Made by a program: the position numbers and the translations under genes
Source: Kangiella koreensis DSM 16069
GTDB taxonomy: Bacteria > Pseudomonadota > Gammaproteobacteria > Enterobacterales > Kangiellaceae
Reading direction: 5' to 3'
Length of the DNA stretch: 64,000 nt
Assembly: GCF_000024085.1 (NCBI RefSeq)
Contig: NC_013166.1
Span: 2,232,001 to 2,296,000, forward strand
The notes under the pieces: generated by a model
Told to the model about the DNA's origin: nothing
Seen by the model: the letters and a program-made list of their open reading frames with translations, nothing else
Databases searched by the model: none
Part shown: piece after piece, positions 26,186-37,029 of the stretch
Layout: every line of letters begins with the position of its first letter
Position numbering within the stretch: the stretch's first letter is position 1

Positions 26186-26217
26186 AAAAAAAGCCCCTCG
26201 TATCGAGGGGCTTTTTT
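26186..26217. terminator. Bidirectional intrinsic terminator
   Basis: AGCCCCTCG, loop TAT, CGAGGGGCT: a 9-bp perfect stem with A-rich and T-rich flanks, between the convergent amidohydrolase and DUF819 genes. Confidence 0.88.
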
Positions 26218-26235
26218 AACCTCTGAAATTAGTGA

Positions 26236-27543
26236 TTAACCACCAACCACCGCTTTCATCATTATCGCTGTTGCAATCGCCCCCAATGAGCCCACGGCAT
26301 AACCTAGAATCGCCAGCAAAACACCAACGGGTGCTAATGATGGGTGGAAGGCCGCGGCAACCACTGGCGCAGATGCCGCACCACCAATATTCGCTTTACT
26401 GCCGACAGCGATAAAGAAATATGGCGCTTTAATCAGCTTGGCAACAGTAAACAGAATAATGACATGAATCATCATCCAGACCAGACCGACAAAGAACACC
26501 TGATAATGAGCAAAAATTTTGGTTAGGTCCATCTTCATGCCGATACTGGCTACCAATATATAAATAAATACCGTACCTATTTTTGAAGATCCCACATAAT
26601 CTAATCTACGAAGTTTAGTTGGTGACAACAGTAAGGCAAATGCAGTAGAGACGATAATTAACCAAAAGAAGTGACTGCCAAAACCAACATTAGTAAAAAT
26701 CTTATGAGCTTTGCTTCCCTTTTCAACTGAACCCAAAATCATGTCAGGCCAATAGGTTCCTGCGAGGTGTGCAATACCAACCACAAAGAATGCCACGCCT
26801 AGTATCATTTTATAATCTGTGAACAGAGGAATTCGTTCATTTTCGCGAGTATATTTTTCAACCGTAACTTTAAGTTCTTCAATACTCGAGTTATCAGCTT
26901 TTAACCATTTATCGATAGAGTCTGACTTTTTAATCATGAATAGAAGAGCTACCATCCAGATTTCAGCAACTAACACATCCATCACTGCCATGGTGCCAAA
27001 CAGTGTACTACTTACTTCATATAGCTCTTTCATAGCTACCTGATTTGCACCACCACCAATCCAGCTACCTGCGATAGTGGCTAAACCTCGCCAGATTTGT
27101 TCACCTGTTGGCACTGCTTGATCGGTAATCCCCACCCATTCAGGTGCAATAAAGGTAAACAATAGTACCGCTAGAGGACCACCAATAATAACGCCAACCG
27201 TACCAGCGAAAAACATCGCTACTGCACGCCAACCAAGGCCAAAAATCTTTTTAAAATCAATACTTAATGTTAGGAGGAACAAGCTGGCAGGTAGCAGGTA
27301 ACGTGATGCAATATAATAAATATTATCGGCGGCACCTTTTTCAAACAACCCCAGCGTATTTAACAGACCCGGTACGAAATAACATAATAGAAGTGCTGGG
27401 ATATGCTTATAGAATGAGTGCCAGAAACCTTCTTTACGGGTTGCCGTATAAAAAATTAGAGCCAATACTCCCATTATAATACCGAACGTTGCGGCATCAT
27501 TACTAAAAAACGCTACTCTCTCAGTAGTTTCTGTTACTGCCAT
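26236..27543 (-). CDS. DUF819 family integral membrane protein
   Basis: A 435-residue protein with about ten to twelve helices. The family marks are visible: AGSWIGGGANQVAMKELYEV and, near the end, VGSKANIGGAASAPVVAAAF, two related Gly-rich half-site motifs that suggest an inverted repeat architecture as in transporters of the bile acid/Na symporter or glutamate-transporter type. DUF819 (YjcL-like) proteins are of unknown function. ATG 27543 follows GGGGATATTGTA. The DUF962 gene upstream on the same strand ends 47 bases before it. Confidence 0.82.
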   Translation of the reverse strand: MAVTETTERVAFFSNDAATFGIIMGVLALIFYTATRKEGFWHSFYKHIPALLLCYFVPGLLNTLGLFEKGAADNIYYIASRYLLPASLFLLTLSIDFKKIFGLGWRAVAMFFAGTVGVIIGGPLAVLLFTFIAPEWVGITDQAVPTGEQIWRGLATIAGSWIGGGANQVAMKELYEVSSTLFGTMAVMDVLVAEIWMVALLFMIKKSDSIDKWLKADNSSIEELKVTVEKYTRENERIPLFTDYKMILGVAFFVVGIAHLAGTYWPDMILGSVEKGSKAHKIFTNVGFGSHFFWLIIVSTAFALLLSPTKLRRLDYVGSSKIGTVFIYILVASIGMKMDLTKIFAHYQVFFVGLVWMMIHVIILFTVAKLIKAPYFFIAVGSKANIGGAASAPVVAAAFHPSLAPVGVLLAILGYAVGSLGAIATAIMMKAVVGG

Positions 27544-27590
27544 TACAATATCCCCAAAACTTAAGTTGGTTAAAATTCAATAAAAATTGT

Positions 27591-28058
27591 TTAACGTAGC
27601 CAGCCGATTTGGCGTAAGAAATAATTCATTTCCCAGGCTGGGCCGACTAAAAGAAATAGTAAGTCTTTAAAAAATGAAGGTTTTTTGCCTTCGATATGGT
27701 GCCCAATAAACTGACCAATCCAGGCTATGATAAAGACAACTAAAGCGATTTGCCATAAAGGTATCGAAATCACGCTTTCTAGCCAATAGGTAAACCACAG
27801 CATCAAAACGGAAACCAGTAACATGCCACTAAAGATTTTCCAGCCAAAGCTGATATAAAACAGTTGCGCGACAGCAACAAAGATCACCGCCCAGTTTACC
27901 AGCGGATGAAACTGCATCACTTCAGGAACCGGAATCACCCACAGGAACGCCAGAACCGTCCACATAATGGTTGGCACGCAGATCCAGTGCAGTAATTTAT
28001 TGGTTGGGTTGCGATGACTTTCGCTGTACTCCGCAATCCACTCTTGTCCGCTACGCAT
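27591..28058 (-). CDS. DUF962/Mpo1-like membrane protein
   Basis: A 155-residue membrane protein. The start MRSGQEWIAEYSESHRNPTN with LLHWICVPTIMWTV and the later IAWIGQFIGHHIEGKKPSFF are the DUF962 signature: an N-terminal His, and a central GH-H-EGK motif. Yeast Mpo1 of this family is an Fe-dependent dioxygenase in fatty acid alpha-oxidation of phytosphingosine; the bacterial role is not known. Four hydrophobic segments are visible. The frame runs upstream to a GTG at 28115, but ATG 28058 matches the family N-terminus and has AGGG before it. Confidence 0.85.
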   Translation of the reverse strand: MRSGQEWIAEYSESHRNPTNKLLHWICVPTIMWTVLAFLWVIPVPEVMQFHPLVNWAVIFVAVAQLFYISFGWKIFSGMLLVSVLMLWFTYWLESVISIPLWQIALVVFIIAWIGQFIGHHIEGKKPSFFKDLLFLLVGPAWEMNYFLRQIGWLR

Positions 28059-28250
28059 AGCCTCTACCCTATTCAATGGCGTACGATTTTGTACGAATTT
28101 GCCCGATGATAGCACAGAAAATCGACGATTAGCGCAAGCTTACCGTAAATTCTGATTCCTCAAAATCAAGAACCGTGCTATTAAATTTAAAGCGACTCTG
28201 AAAGTCGCCCTACTGATTTAACAACAATCACAATTTAAGGGGAATGAATT

Positions 28251-28658
28251 ATGGGAATGGTCAGTGAGTTTAAAAAGTTTGCCATGAAAGGTAATGTCGT
28301 CGATATGGCGGTCGGTATTATCATCGGTGCCGCCTTTGGCAAGATAGTCAGCTCCTTTGTCAATGACGTTTTGATGCCACCATTGGGAATCTTATTAGGT
28401 GGCATGGACTTCAAGGATCTCGCCTTCACTATTAAAGAAGCCGCTGGTGATCAGGCCGCTGTTAATCTAAATTACGGAAGCTTTATCCAAACCGCCATAG
28501 ATTTCATTATTATAGCTTTCGCTATTTTCATGATGATTAAAGCGATGAATCGCTTATCACGAAAAGAAGAAGAAAAGCCGGCTGCCCCGCCTAAACCGAC
28601 GGTGGAACAAGAATTACTTACCGAGATTCGTGACTTGTTGAAAAAGGATCAGGTTTAG
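28251..28658 (+). CDS. mscL: Large-conductance mechanosensitive channel MscL
   Basis: A 135-residue channel that opens under membrane tension to release solutes during osmotic downshock. The N-terminal amphipathic helix [20 protein letters not shown] leads into pore helix TM1 ([20 protein letters not shown], with the Gly-rich constriction), a periplasmic loop, TM2 ([19 protein letters not shown]) and the cytoplasmic bundle ([12 protein letters not shown]). Length is normal. The ATG follows AAGGGGAATGAATT. It stands alone. Confidence 0.95.
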   Translation: MGMVSEFKKFAMKGNVVDMAVGIIIGAAFGKIVSSFVNDVLMPPLGILLGGMDFKDLAFTIKEAAGDQAAVNLNYGSFIQTAIDFIIIAFAIFMMIKAMNRLSRKEEEKPAAPPKPTVEQELLTEIRDLLKKDQV

Positions 28659-28689
28659 GTTTCCTTTATTGCCTTAGATAATAATCGAA

Positions 28690-28763
28690 TGGTATGGGCG
28701 AGCCAATGTGCTCGCCCCAACGGATCTTATAAAATAGGCCGCCACATTGGCTCGCCCATACCA
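28690..28763. repeat. Perfect 21-bp inverted repeat with an alternative inner hairpin
   Basis: Bases 28690-28710 are exactly complementary to 28743-28763 (arm TGGTATGGGCGAGCCAATGT plus one base), separated by 32 bases. The left arm can instead pair locally: GGGCGAGC (28696-28703) with GCTCGCCC (28710-28717). The two structures exclude each other. There is no U tract. It looks like a mobile-type palindromic intergenic repeat; copy number elsewhere is unknown. Confidence 0.7.
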
Positions 28764-28772
28764 AAGCCGCCT

Positions 28773-29636
28773 CTACCGCATCCCCTGCAAGCCACCAGTG
28801 TGGATCATCAAAATCTTGTCGCCCTGATTAATCCTGCCCTGCTCAACGGCATCCTTTATGGCCAGTAAGCACTTGCCGTTATATACCGAGTCAAGCTGCA
28901 CATCATTATGCTGATGAAACTCGTCAATCAATGATTCAAGCTCAGAATTAGACTTGGCAAAACCGCCGCAATGATGCTCGGTATCAATTTGCCAGTTAGT
29001 CTGCGGCTTTAGATAAGGATCCAACTGCTCCTGTAGATAATCTGCCCCAGAAAAAGCAGCAACCCCAGTTACCAAACTTTCAGGACAAGCCTTGGCCAGC
29101 CCAACTAAAGTTGCCCCAGAACCTGTCCCGACAAAGATGTGATCATATTGCTGCTCAATCTCCTGGCCAATTTCTTCAACGCCCTTAATCGCCAGCTCGC
29201 TAAAACCGCCTTCACTGATCCAATAACTTTGCGGGAATTGTTCAGTAAAATGATTCCACTGAAAGCTGTGTCGTAACTGAGCATAATCCACTCGGCTGGT
29301 AAATATCAGCTCCATACCCCATCGCCGACAATCTTCCAAGGTAGGTGTTAGTCGTTGCGCTTCGTGAGCGCGCACAAAAGCTGCTGTCTTAAAACCCAGC
29401 TCTTTTCCTGCATAAGCCAGCGCATGTAAATGATTAGACCAATTGCCACCCATCGAGACTAAAGTTTTGCAGCCTTTAGCTTGTGCATCCATCAGCAGAA
29501 ACTTCAATTTTCGCCATTTATTGCCTGAAACGATAGGGTGGATCAGATCATCGCGCTTCATTTCCAGATCAACGGTATGTTGCTCTAGAAATGGCATCTG
29601 AATTTTTTGGCAAATAGACGGATTTGTTCTTAACAC
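28773..29636 (-). CDS. PLP-dependent D-cysteine desulfhydrase/ACC deaminase family protein
   Basis: A 287-residue fold-type II PLP enzyme. The PLP lysine is in VSGNKWRKLKF (about 41), followed by SMGGNWSNHLHALAY, a substrate-carboxylate loop, then GTGSGATLVGL (phosphate cup) and the C-terminal HTGGLQGMR. This matches the ACC deaminase/D-cysteine desulfhydrase family; shorter than E. coli DcyD (328). Family members turn D-cysteine into pyruvate, sulfide and ammonia, or open 1-aminocyclopropane-carboxylate; which applies is not decided. The start is GTG at 29636, 8 bases after AAGGAA. Its 3' end abuts the palindromic repeat. Confidence 0.85.
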   Translation of the reverse strand: MLRTNPSICQKIQMPFLEQHTVDLEMKRDDLIHPIVSGNKWRKLKFLLMDAQAKGCKTLVSMGGNWSNHLHALAYAGKELGFKTAAFVRAHEAQRLTPTLEDCRRWGMELIFTSRVDYAQLRHSFQWNHFTEQFPQSYWISEGGFSELAIKGVEEIGQEIEQQYDHIFVGTGSGATLVGLAKACPESLVTGVAAFSGADYLQEQLDPYLKPQTNWQIDTEHHCGGFAKSNSELESLIDEFHQHNDVQLDSVYNGKCLLAIKDAVEQGRINQGDKILMIHTGGLQGMR

Positions 29637-29709
29637 ATTAGATTCCTTGTCAAGTTTGTGACTACTATAACATGGCTTTTGCAGCTTGCTTCTGAGTCAA
29701 ACTCCACGC

Positions 29710-29738
29710 AAAAAAAGAGCGCCACAGCGGCGCCCTTT
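29710..29738 (-). terminator. Rho-independent terminator of the small lipoprotein gene
   Basis: On the minus strand GGCGC, a 5-base loop, GCGCC, then CTC and seven T. The stem is short but GC-only. Confidence 0.7.
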
Positions 29739-29760
29739 TAATAGCTCTATCTACACTATA

Positions 29761-30156
29761 TTAACGACTGGTTTGTTCCCACAGACCTAGTTGAATATCT
29801 CTAGAAAGGTTGGTAATCCAGTTATTATAATTACGATGAATTTTGCCGTCATCATAATGTAAGTTTTGACTATCAACATAGTTGATGCTGTAACTTGAAG
29901 ATGTAAATGCAATATTGATAATGGCGGTATGTTGACGCAAGTCCAGCCTTGCTTCGACCAAGCCAGGACTTACAATCCTTGGTTTCCATCCTCTTTTAAT
30001 CGCAGCCCCAACAATAACCTTCTCCACCTGCTCCAACGTCAGATCAGACTGGCCGGAAACATTGTTCACTGGCTCATTATGGACATCGTAAACAGGTACA
30101 GTCTTACAGGCAGCAATCAACAATAGTCCTGATATGAGTATTAAAATTCGCTTCAT
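29761..30156 (-). CDS. Small lipoprotein of unknown function
   Basis: A 131-residue protein with a lipobox (LLIAACK). The mature part has a helix with LTLEQVEKVIVGAAIKRGWK, then strands with VEARLDLRQHTAIINIAFT, SSYSINYVDSQNL, and a closing helix NNWITNLSRDIQLGL. This alpha-beta pattern, with a Lys/Arg-Gly-Trp and a Tyr/Asn pair near the end, is common among small gammaproteobacterial lipoproteins annotated as hypothetical. No function is assigned. The ATG follows AAGGAATG. It has its own terminator. Confidence 0.75.
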   Translation of the reverse strand: MKRILILISGLLLIAACKTVPVYDVHNEPVNNVSGQSDLTLEQVEKVIVGAAIKRGWKPRIVSPGLVEARLDLRQHTAIINIAFTSSSYSINYVDSQNLHYDDGKIHRNYNNWITNLSRDIQLGLWEQTSR

Positions 30157-30263
30157 GAAACATTCCTTAGTGTATTTATAGTGATAAAGAAACCCGCTTA
30201 GGTTACTAAATTATCACTATAGTGGGAAGCGTCTTATCCCACCTAAGGATTAGGTTACACCCA

Positions 30264-30290
30264 TAAAAAAACCGGCTCTATTGAGCCGGC
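30264..30290 (-). terminator. Rho-independent terminator of pstS
   Basis: On the minus strand GCCGGCTC, loop AATA, GAGCCGGT and a T tract. It sits 30 bases after the pstS stop. Confidence 0.88.
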
Positions 30291-30319
30291 TAAAGTTGTT
30301 ACTACAGGGTTTGATTTTA

Positions 30320-31279
30320 TTACTTCATCAACTTTTGAAGTTCTCTTTCAGCGATACTAGCTGGCAATGGGATGTAACCATCTTTAACAACGACTTCCTG
30401 GCCCACTTTAGAAAGAACCATCTTCATAAACTCTAACTCGATTGGTGAAAGTGGCTTGTTAGGATGCTTGTTAACATACACAATCAACTGACGACCCAAT
30501 GGGTAGTTGCCTGAAATGGCATTCTCAGCGTTAGCTTCGTAAAACTCACCACCTGCTTTTTTCGCTAATGGTACTGCTTTCACGCTCGAAGTACGGTAGC
30601 CGTAGCCTGAATAACCGATGGCGTTCTTAGACAAACCTACTGACTGAACCACTGATGCAGAACCAGGCTGTTCGTTTACGCTGTTTTTAAAGTCACCTTT
30701 ACACAAAGCGTGCTTCTTGAAGTAACCGTAAGTACCTGATACTGAGTTACGGCCATAAATCTGCATATCGCCCAAATCAGCCAAATCTAAATCAGCCCAA
30801 TTACTAATGTCTTTATCTGCACCACATTTGCGAGTCGATGAGAAAACAGCATCAACTTCAGCAATTGTCATACCTTCAATCGGGTTGTCCTTGTGAACGT
30901 AAACCGCTAGGGCATCAATCGCTACAGCGATAGCTGTTGGCTTGTAACCGTGTTTCTTTTCAAATGCTTCAAGCTCTTTGTCCTTCATCAAACGGCTCAT
31001 AGGCCCGATGTTGGAAGTACCTTCAGTCAATGCTGGCGGCGCAGTAGAAGAACCGGCTGCTTGAATCTGGATGTTGACGTTAGGATACTGACGCTTAAAT
31101 TCTTCTGCCCATAATGTCATTAAATTAGCCAGTGTATCGGAACCCACACTAGACAAGTTGCCAGAAACACCACTGGTTTTTTCATAGACTGGCAGCTTCT
31201 CATCAACTTTAGCCTGCGTTACGCCAGCTGACAAAGCTGAAACCACAGCAACTAAAGCAACTTTCTTAAATACATTCAT
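30320..31279 (-). CDS. pstS: PstS phosphate-binding protein
   Basis: A 319-residue periplasmic binding protein with signal peptide (cleaved about TQA-KVDEK). Phosphate-site segments are visible: [12 protein letters not shown] near the N-terminus, [32 protein letters not shown], and [10 protein letters not shown]. It delivers phosphate to the PstCAB transporter. Here it is a single gene about 10 kb from the end of the pho cluster and 15 kb from pstC. Its expression is probably driven by PhoB through the triple Pho box upstream. The start follows GGAG. Fold type is closer to the Pseudomonas/Vibrio-type PstS than to E. coli PstS. Confidence 0.92.
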   Translation of the reverse strand: MNVFKKVALVAVVSALSAGVTQAKVDEKLPVYEKTSGVSGNLSSVGSDTLANLMTLWAEEFKRQYPNVNIQIQAAGSSTAPPALTEGTSNIGPMSRLMKDKELEAFEKKHGYKPTAIAVAIDALAVYVHKDNPIEGMTIAEVDAVFSSTRKCGADKDISNWADLDLADLGDMQIYGRNSVSGTYGYFKKHALCKGDFKNSVNEQPGSASVVQSVGLSKNAIGYSGYGYRTSSVKAVPLAKKAGGEFYEANAENAISGNYPLGRQLIVYVNKHPNKPLSPIELEFMKMVLSKVGQEVVVKDGYIPLPASIAERELQKLMK

Positions 31280-31385
31280 ATCATTTCTCCAACTTAAAAA
31301 TTTGTGCCATCAATCGCTATAGGTCTCTTGATGCCAATGTCATTAACTAACGCTGGTTATTATGCTGAGGCTTTATTAAAAGGAT

Positions 31386-31412
31386 ATGACTTAAATATGA
31401 CGCTTTAATGAC
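31386..31412 (-). promoter_or_regulatory. Triple PhoB half-site upstream of pstS
   Basis: On the minus strand GTCAT occurs three times with an exact 11-base period (plus-strand ATGAC at 31386, 31397 and 31408). The Pho box is two 7-bp repeats (CTGTCAT) spaced by 4 bases, period 11, so this is a box extended by one half-site. It lies about 105 bases before the pstS start; a TAATAA-like -10 follows at the right distance. Confidence 0.82.
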
Positions 31413-31706
31413 ATTAATTTGCTTGCCACCTGATAAATATGAAAGCACGTCATTTCCAAGCAATATCCAGCCTCACCAGCTATTGCGAGCTATATTAATG
31501 CTGATATGTGTCAGTTTGATGACATGTACACAATTTGAGCAAAAACATTTGTAAGCCCTTGATTTTTCATGGCTATATATATATTTTGAACAGAGCTGTC
31601 AGATATGGCAGTCTAGGGAGCAAGGAAATAATAATTGCTAAAGGTAGAGTGTCCGTCTAAGTCAAGCACCCAGGTTAATCAATACACTAAAATTGTTACC
31701 GCTTGT

Positions 31707-31720
31707 TTGATTTAGATCAG
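31707..31720 (+). promoter_or_regulatory. FNR/DNR-type binding site upstream of nirS
   Basis: TTGATTTAGATCAG matches the FNR consensus TTGAT-N4-ATCAA at 9 of 10 positions. It lies about 70-80 bases before the nirS start. FNR, ANR and DNR share this site, so oxygen or NO control of nirS is likely; which protein binds cannot be told. Confidence 0.65.
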
Positions 31721-31778
31721 AAACACCTCATCGACACTCTCTAGAATATTCAATGGGATCAGGAAGAAAATGTCCTAA

Positions 31779-33854
<2,076 letters not shown>

Positions 33855-33865
33855 GCGTTACTATT

Positions 33866-33920
33866 AAGCTAGCTGCTTGGAGCCTGATATTTAACAAGGC
33901 TTTCATCAGCTAGCTTTTTT
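33866..33920 (+). terminator. Terminator after nirS
   Basis: A perfect 10-bp stem (AAGCTAGCTG at 33866-33875, CAGCTAGCTT at 33907-33916), an inner AGCC/GGCT helix and a T tract. It lies 12 bases after the stop, so nirS is probably monocistronic. Confidence 0.75.
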
Positions 33921-33979
33921 ATGAATGACCAGGGTTTGTTAACCCTAAAACTCCCGCGCATCAGGGTAAGCGAGAACTC

Positions 33980-36217
33980 ATGAACAAAGAAGCGTTGAAA
34001 AAAGCAACCAGCAAACTTTATCTGACCGCTTTAATCACTTCCATTTTAGCCACCTCTCCAGCAGCACTATTTGCAGCGCAGAATGATCCTGCCGATAAAA
34101 ATGAGCCTTCAACTGAGACAGTTCAGGCAAGTGATGATGCTGAAGTCATGACTATTGTCGCACACCGTCAGCCGCGCAATATTTCGCAGGTGGCTGGCAC
34201 AGTGACCATCATGGATCATGATTATATTGAGCGTAACATTGCGCTGAACATTGATGATCTGGTGCGCTACGAACCTGGTATTGAAGTAGACGACAGCAGT
34301 ACACGCTTTGGTTATGGTGGTTTTCGTATTCGTGGAATTGGCGGCAACCGTACAGTCACAGTAGTCGATAATGTTCCGATTGCCGATAATTACAGCGTCG
34401 GCAACTTTGCGAACTCTGGGCGCGGCTTATTCGAACTGGGTCTAGTCAGTCGCGTTGAAGTTTTGCGCGGCCCGGCATCCACTCTTTATGGCAGTAAAGC
34501 ACTCGGTGGCGTAGTCGCCATGAACTTGCTTGACGCTTCAGATATCTTACAGGGCGACAGTCAGGCGAACTGGCTCAGGGCTGGCTACAATACAGACAGT
34601 GATCGCTACAACCTGGCGCTGGCAACAGCCTTTGAGCAAGATGATTTTTCACTCCTGCTTGCTGGCGCAAAACAATACGGTCATGAAGCGGATGTCGCTA
34701 ATTTACCTGCTGGTACTACAGCTGATGAGCAAAATAGAACCCAATATGCGGGCTTGATCCGCGCAGGTCTGAACACCGATTATGGCCGCTTCCGCCTGAC
34801 CATTGATGGACTTCAAGATGAGCGTCTCACTGACATCAATGCAGTTCTGGGTACAGGGCGCCTGGCCAACACCACTTCGATGGTAGGTGATGATCAGCGC
34901 GATCAGACGCGGGTTCTGCTCGACCACCATTTCACCAAGCTTGGCTTTGTTGATCAGGGTACCTGGCGCTTATGGCACCAAAAAAGCGAAACCGAACAGG
35001 ATACTTTTGAGGAAAGGCTACTAGCACCAACGCCTGTCAGTCTGGTGCGAGAATTTAACTATGACCATAAAACACTGGGACTAGGTACTGATCTCGAAAC
35101 GCGTCTTGTTAATGGAGACTTAACGCAACGTCTTGGTTATGGCTTTGAGTTCAGCGAAACTAAATTAACTGAACTGCGCAACGCATCGCAAACTAATCTC
35201 AATACCAACGACACCACCAATATTGTGCTTGGCGAAGTGTTTCCTTTGCGCGACTTTCCAAAAAGTACCGTGCGCGAGCTAGGTGTTTATCTACATGATG
35301 AAATTGAATTGTGGAGCAACGGTCTAGTCATCAGCCCTGGACTGCGCTTTGAGCATTATGAACTCAAAGCAAACAATGACCCGCTATTCGACAGCCAGTT
35401 CCCGAACGCCAATAAAACCAATTTAACCAGCGATGCCTGGCTACCCAAGTTAGGTTTGTTGATGCCCATCGGATATGACATGGAATGGTTTAGCCAATAT
35501 GCCCGCGGCCATCGTGCGCCGCCCTTTGCCGACGTCAATATTGGCCTTGATATCCCCATGTTCAATATCCGAGCCATCTCTAATCCAGAGCTGAAATCTG
35601 AACGAGGTTACACTTTTGAAACCGGACTACGTTATCGCGGCACCGATACTCAGGCTGAATTCGCCCTGTTCCACAACCGCTACAGCGACTTCATCCAAAG
35701 TAGAGCCTTTGTCGGTTTCGACGCCGGCACCATGATTTTCCAATCCATTAACCGTGATAAAGTCATCATTGAGGGAAGTGAATTTAGGCTTAAACATTAC
35801 TTTACCGACACGATTTCAACCGATGTAAAACTGGAATATATTCGTGGCGAAGACAAAAATACCGGCGAACCGATTGCGGATGTGCGCCCACCGATGGCCA
35901 TTGTTGAATTGAGCTATATGCCAACCTCGATGAGCTGGGAAACGCGCCTGGTGGCAACTGCCAGCAAGTCTCAAAAAGCACTATTCGATGCCAGCGACAA
36001 TCAGCTCTTCTCGGCTCCAGGCTACACCAGCTTTGACTGGATCACCCGCTGGTTCCCAGCTGATGACTTACACCTCAGTCTGGGGATATTCAACCTGACC
36101 GACAAAACCTACTGGCGCAACAGCAATGTCGCCAACTATCCGATAAATGACCCAACCCTGCCATTATTAGCTGAACCTGGTCGCAGTGTCGCCGCCAGCA
36201 TAGTTTGGAATTTTTAA
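33980..36217 (+). CDS. TonB-dependent receptor, heme/hemoglobin type
   Basis: A 745-residue outer-membrane transporter. After the signal peptide a TonB box-like EVMTIVAHRQ lies at about 54-63; the plug (65-180) has DDLVRYEPGIEVDDS, RIRGIGGNRTVTVVD and VEVLRGPASTLYGSKALGGV. The 22-strand barrel follows, with EFNYDH and the GLRFEHYEL region, and ends in VAASIVWNF. The barrel motifs YARGHRAPPFADVNIG and NPELKSERGYTFETGLRY are typical of the hemoglobin/transferrin/lactoferrin receptor family, so heme is the likely ligand. Placement next to nirS, a double-heme enzyme, is suggestive only. No Fur box was recognised. Confidence 0.88.
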   Translation: MNKEALKKATSKLYLTALITSILATSPAALFAAQNDPADKNEPSTETVQASDDAEVMTIVAHRQPRNISQVAGTVTIMDHDYIERNIALNIDDLVRYEPGIEVDDSSTRFGYGGFRIRGIGGNRTVTVVDNVPIADNYSVGNFANSGRGLFELGLVSRVEVLRGPASTLYGSKALGGVVAMNLLDASDILQGDSQANWLRAGYNTDSDRYNLALATAFEQDDFSLLLAGAKQYGHEADVANLPAGTTADEQNRTQYAGLIRAGLNTDYGRFRLTIDGLQDERLTDINAVLGTGRLANTTSMVGDDQRDQTRVLLDHHFTKLGFVDQGTWRLWHQKSETEQDTFEERLLAPTPVSLVREFNYDHKTLGLGTDLETRLVNGDLTQRLGYGFEFSETKLTELRNASQTNLNTNDTTNIVLGEVFPLRDFPKSTVRELGVYLHDEIELWSNGLVISPGLRFEHYELKANNDPLFDSQFPNANKTNLTSDAWLPKLGLLMPIGYDMEWFSQYARGHRAPPFADVNIGLDIPMFNIRAISNPELKSERGYTFETGLRYRGTDTQAEFALFHNRYSDFIQSRAFVGFDAGTMIFQSINRDKVIIEGSEFRLKHYFTDTISTDVKLEYIRGEDKNTGEPIADVRPPMAIVELSYMPTSMSWETRLVATASKSQKALFDASDNQLFSAPGYTSFDWITRWFPADDLHLSLGIFNLTDKTYWRNSNVANYPINDPTLPLLAEPGRSVAASIVWNF

Positions 36218-36243
36218 GACTAAAAACCCCTTCAGGTTCAGGT

Positions 36244-36275
36244 AAGGGCTGCCGAATATACTAGCCCTTTCTTTC
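36244..36275 (+). terminator. Probable terminator after the TonB receptor gene
   Basis: AAGGGCT (36244-36250), a 12-base loop, AGCCCTT (36263-36269), then TCTTTC. The U tract is interrupted, so this is a moderate call. Confidence 0.5.
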
Positions 36276-36283
36276 AAACCCTT

Positions 36284-36311
36284 GCAGGGGCAAGTTATAA
36301 CTTGCCCCTGC
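36284..36311. repeat. Perfect 28-bp palindrome
   Basis: GCAGGGGCAAGTTA at 36284-36297 followed directly by its exact complement at 36298-36311, with no spacer and no U tract. It stands between the TonB receptor gene and fabA. It could be a dispersed palindromic element or a dimeric-protein site. Confidence 0.7.
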
Positions 36312-36468
36312 GCGATATATTCCCATTTTATGACTTCAGTCAAAAACCCTGCAAACTCAAACCTGTTACTATACAAGGTCAAACCAGTACCGGCCTCATA
36401 AACAGGCATAATGCCTACCAATTGACACTTTCAGTCAACATGTAAATTCACATCACATAAGGTGTTTC

Positions 36469-36993
36469 ATGCTACAAACAAACCAATATTCCTACGATGA
36501 CCTGATTGCCTGCGGTAACGGTGAATTGGTAGGACCTCAAGGCAACAAGCTTTCCCCACTACCTTTACCCAATATGCTGATGATGGACCGTATCACAACA
36601 ATCACCAATGAAGGTGGCGAATATGGCAAAGGCTACATCGAAGCAGAGCTGGATATCTCTCCAAAGTCCTGGTTCTTTGACTGCCATTTTAAGGGCGACC
36701 CTGTTATGCCTGGTTGCCTTGGTGTCGACGCCATGTGGCAATTAACCGGCTTCTTCTTGTCATGGCTTGGTTCGCTCGGTAAAGGCCGTGCCCTGGGTTC
36801 CGGCGAAATAAAATTCTTCGGTCAGGTTCTACCCGCGGCTAAAAAAGTCATGTATCGTATTGACGTTAAACGTGTGATTCAGCGCAAGTTAAAGATGATA
36901 ATTGCCGACGGTTCGGTTTCCGTAGACGGAAAGAAGATATACACTGCGGAAAACTTAAAGGTCGGGATTTTCGACAGCGTCGAATCCTTCTAA
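36469..36993 (+). CDS. fabA: 3-hydroxydecanoyl-ACP dehydratase/isomerase FabA
   Basis: A 174-residue cytosolic hot-dog fold dimer that dehydrates 3-hydroxyacyl-ACP and isomerises trans-2 to cis-3-decenoyl-ACP, the branch point to unsaturated fatty acids. The catalytic His is in [20 protein letters not shown] and the Asp in [20 protein letters not shown] and [13 protein letters not shown] are typical FabA blocks. Length is as in E. coli (172). The start follows AAGGTGTTTC. It forms an operon with fabB 36 bases downstream. Confidence 0.97.
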   Translation: MLQTNQYSYDDLIACGNGELVGPQGNKLSPLPLPNMLMMDRITTITNEGGEYGKGYIEAELDISPKSWFFDCHFKGDPVMPGCLGVDAMWQLTGFFLSWLGSLGKGRALGSGEIKFFGQVLPAAKKVMYRIDVKRVIQRKLKMIIADGSVSVDGKKIYTAENLKVGIFDSVESF

Positions 36994-37029
36994 ACCAACT
37001 CATTCACTATAAAAAATAGTATCGTCATT

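Noticed and set aside
28690..28763. CRISPR or phage attachment site
   Set aside because: A single inverted repeat without direct repeats, spacers, tRNA or integrase nearby.
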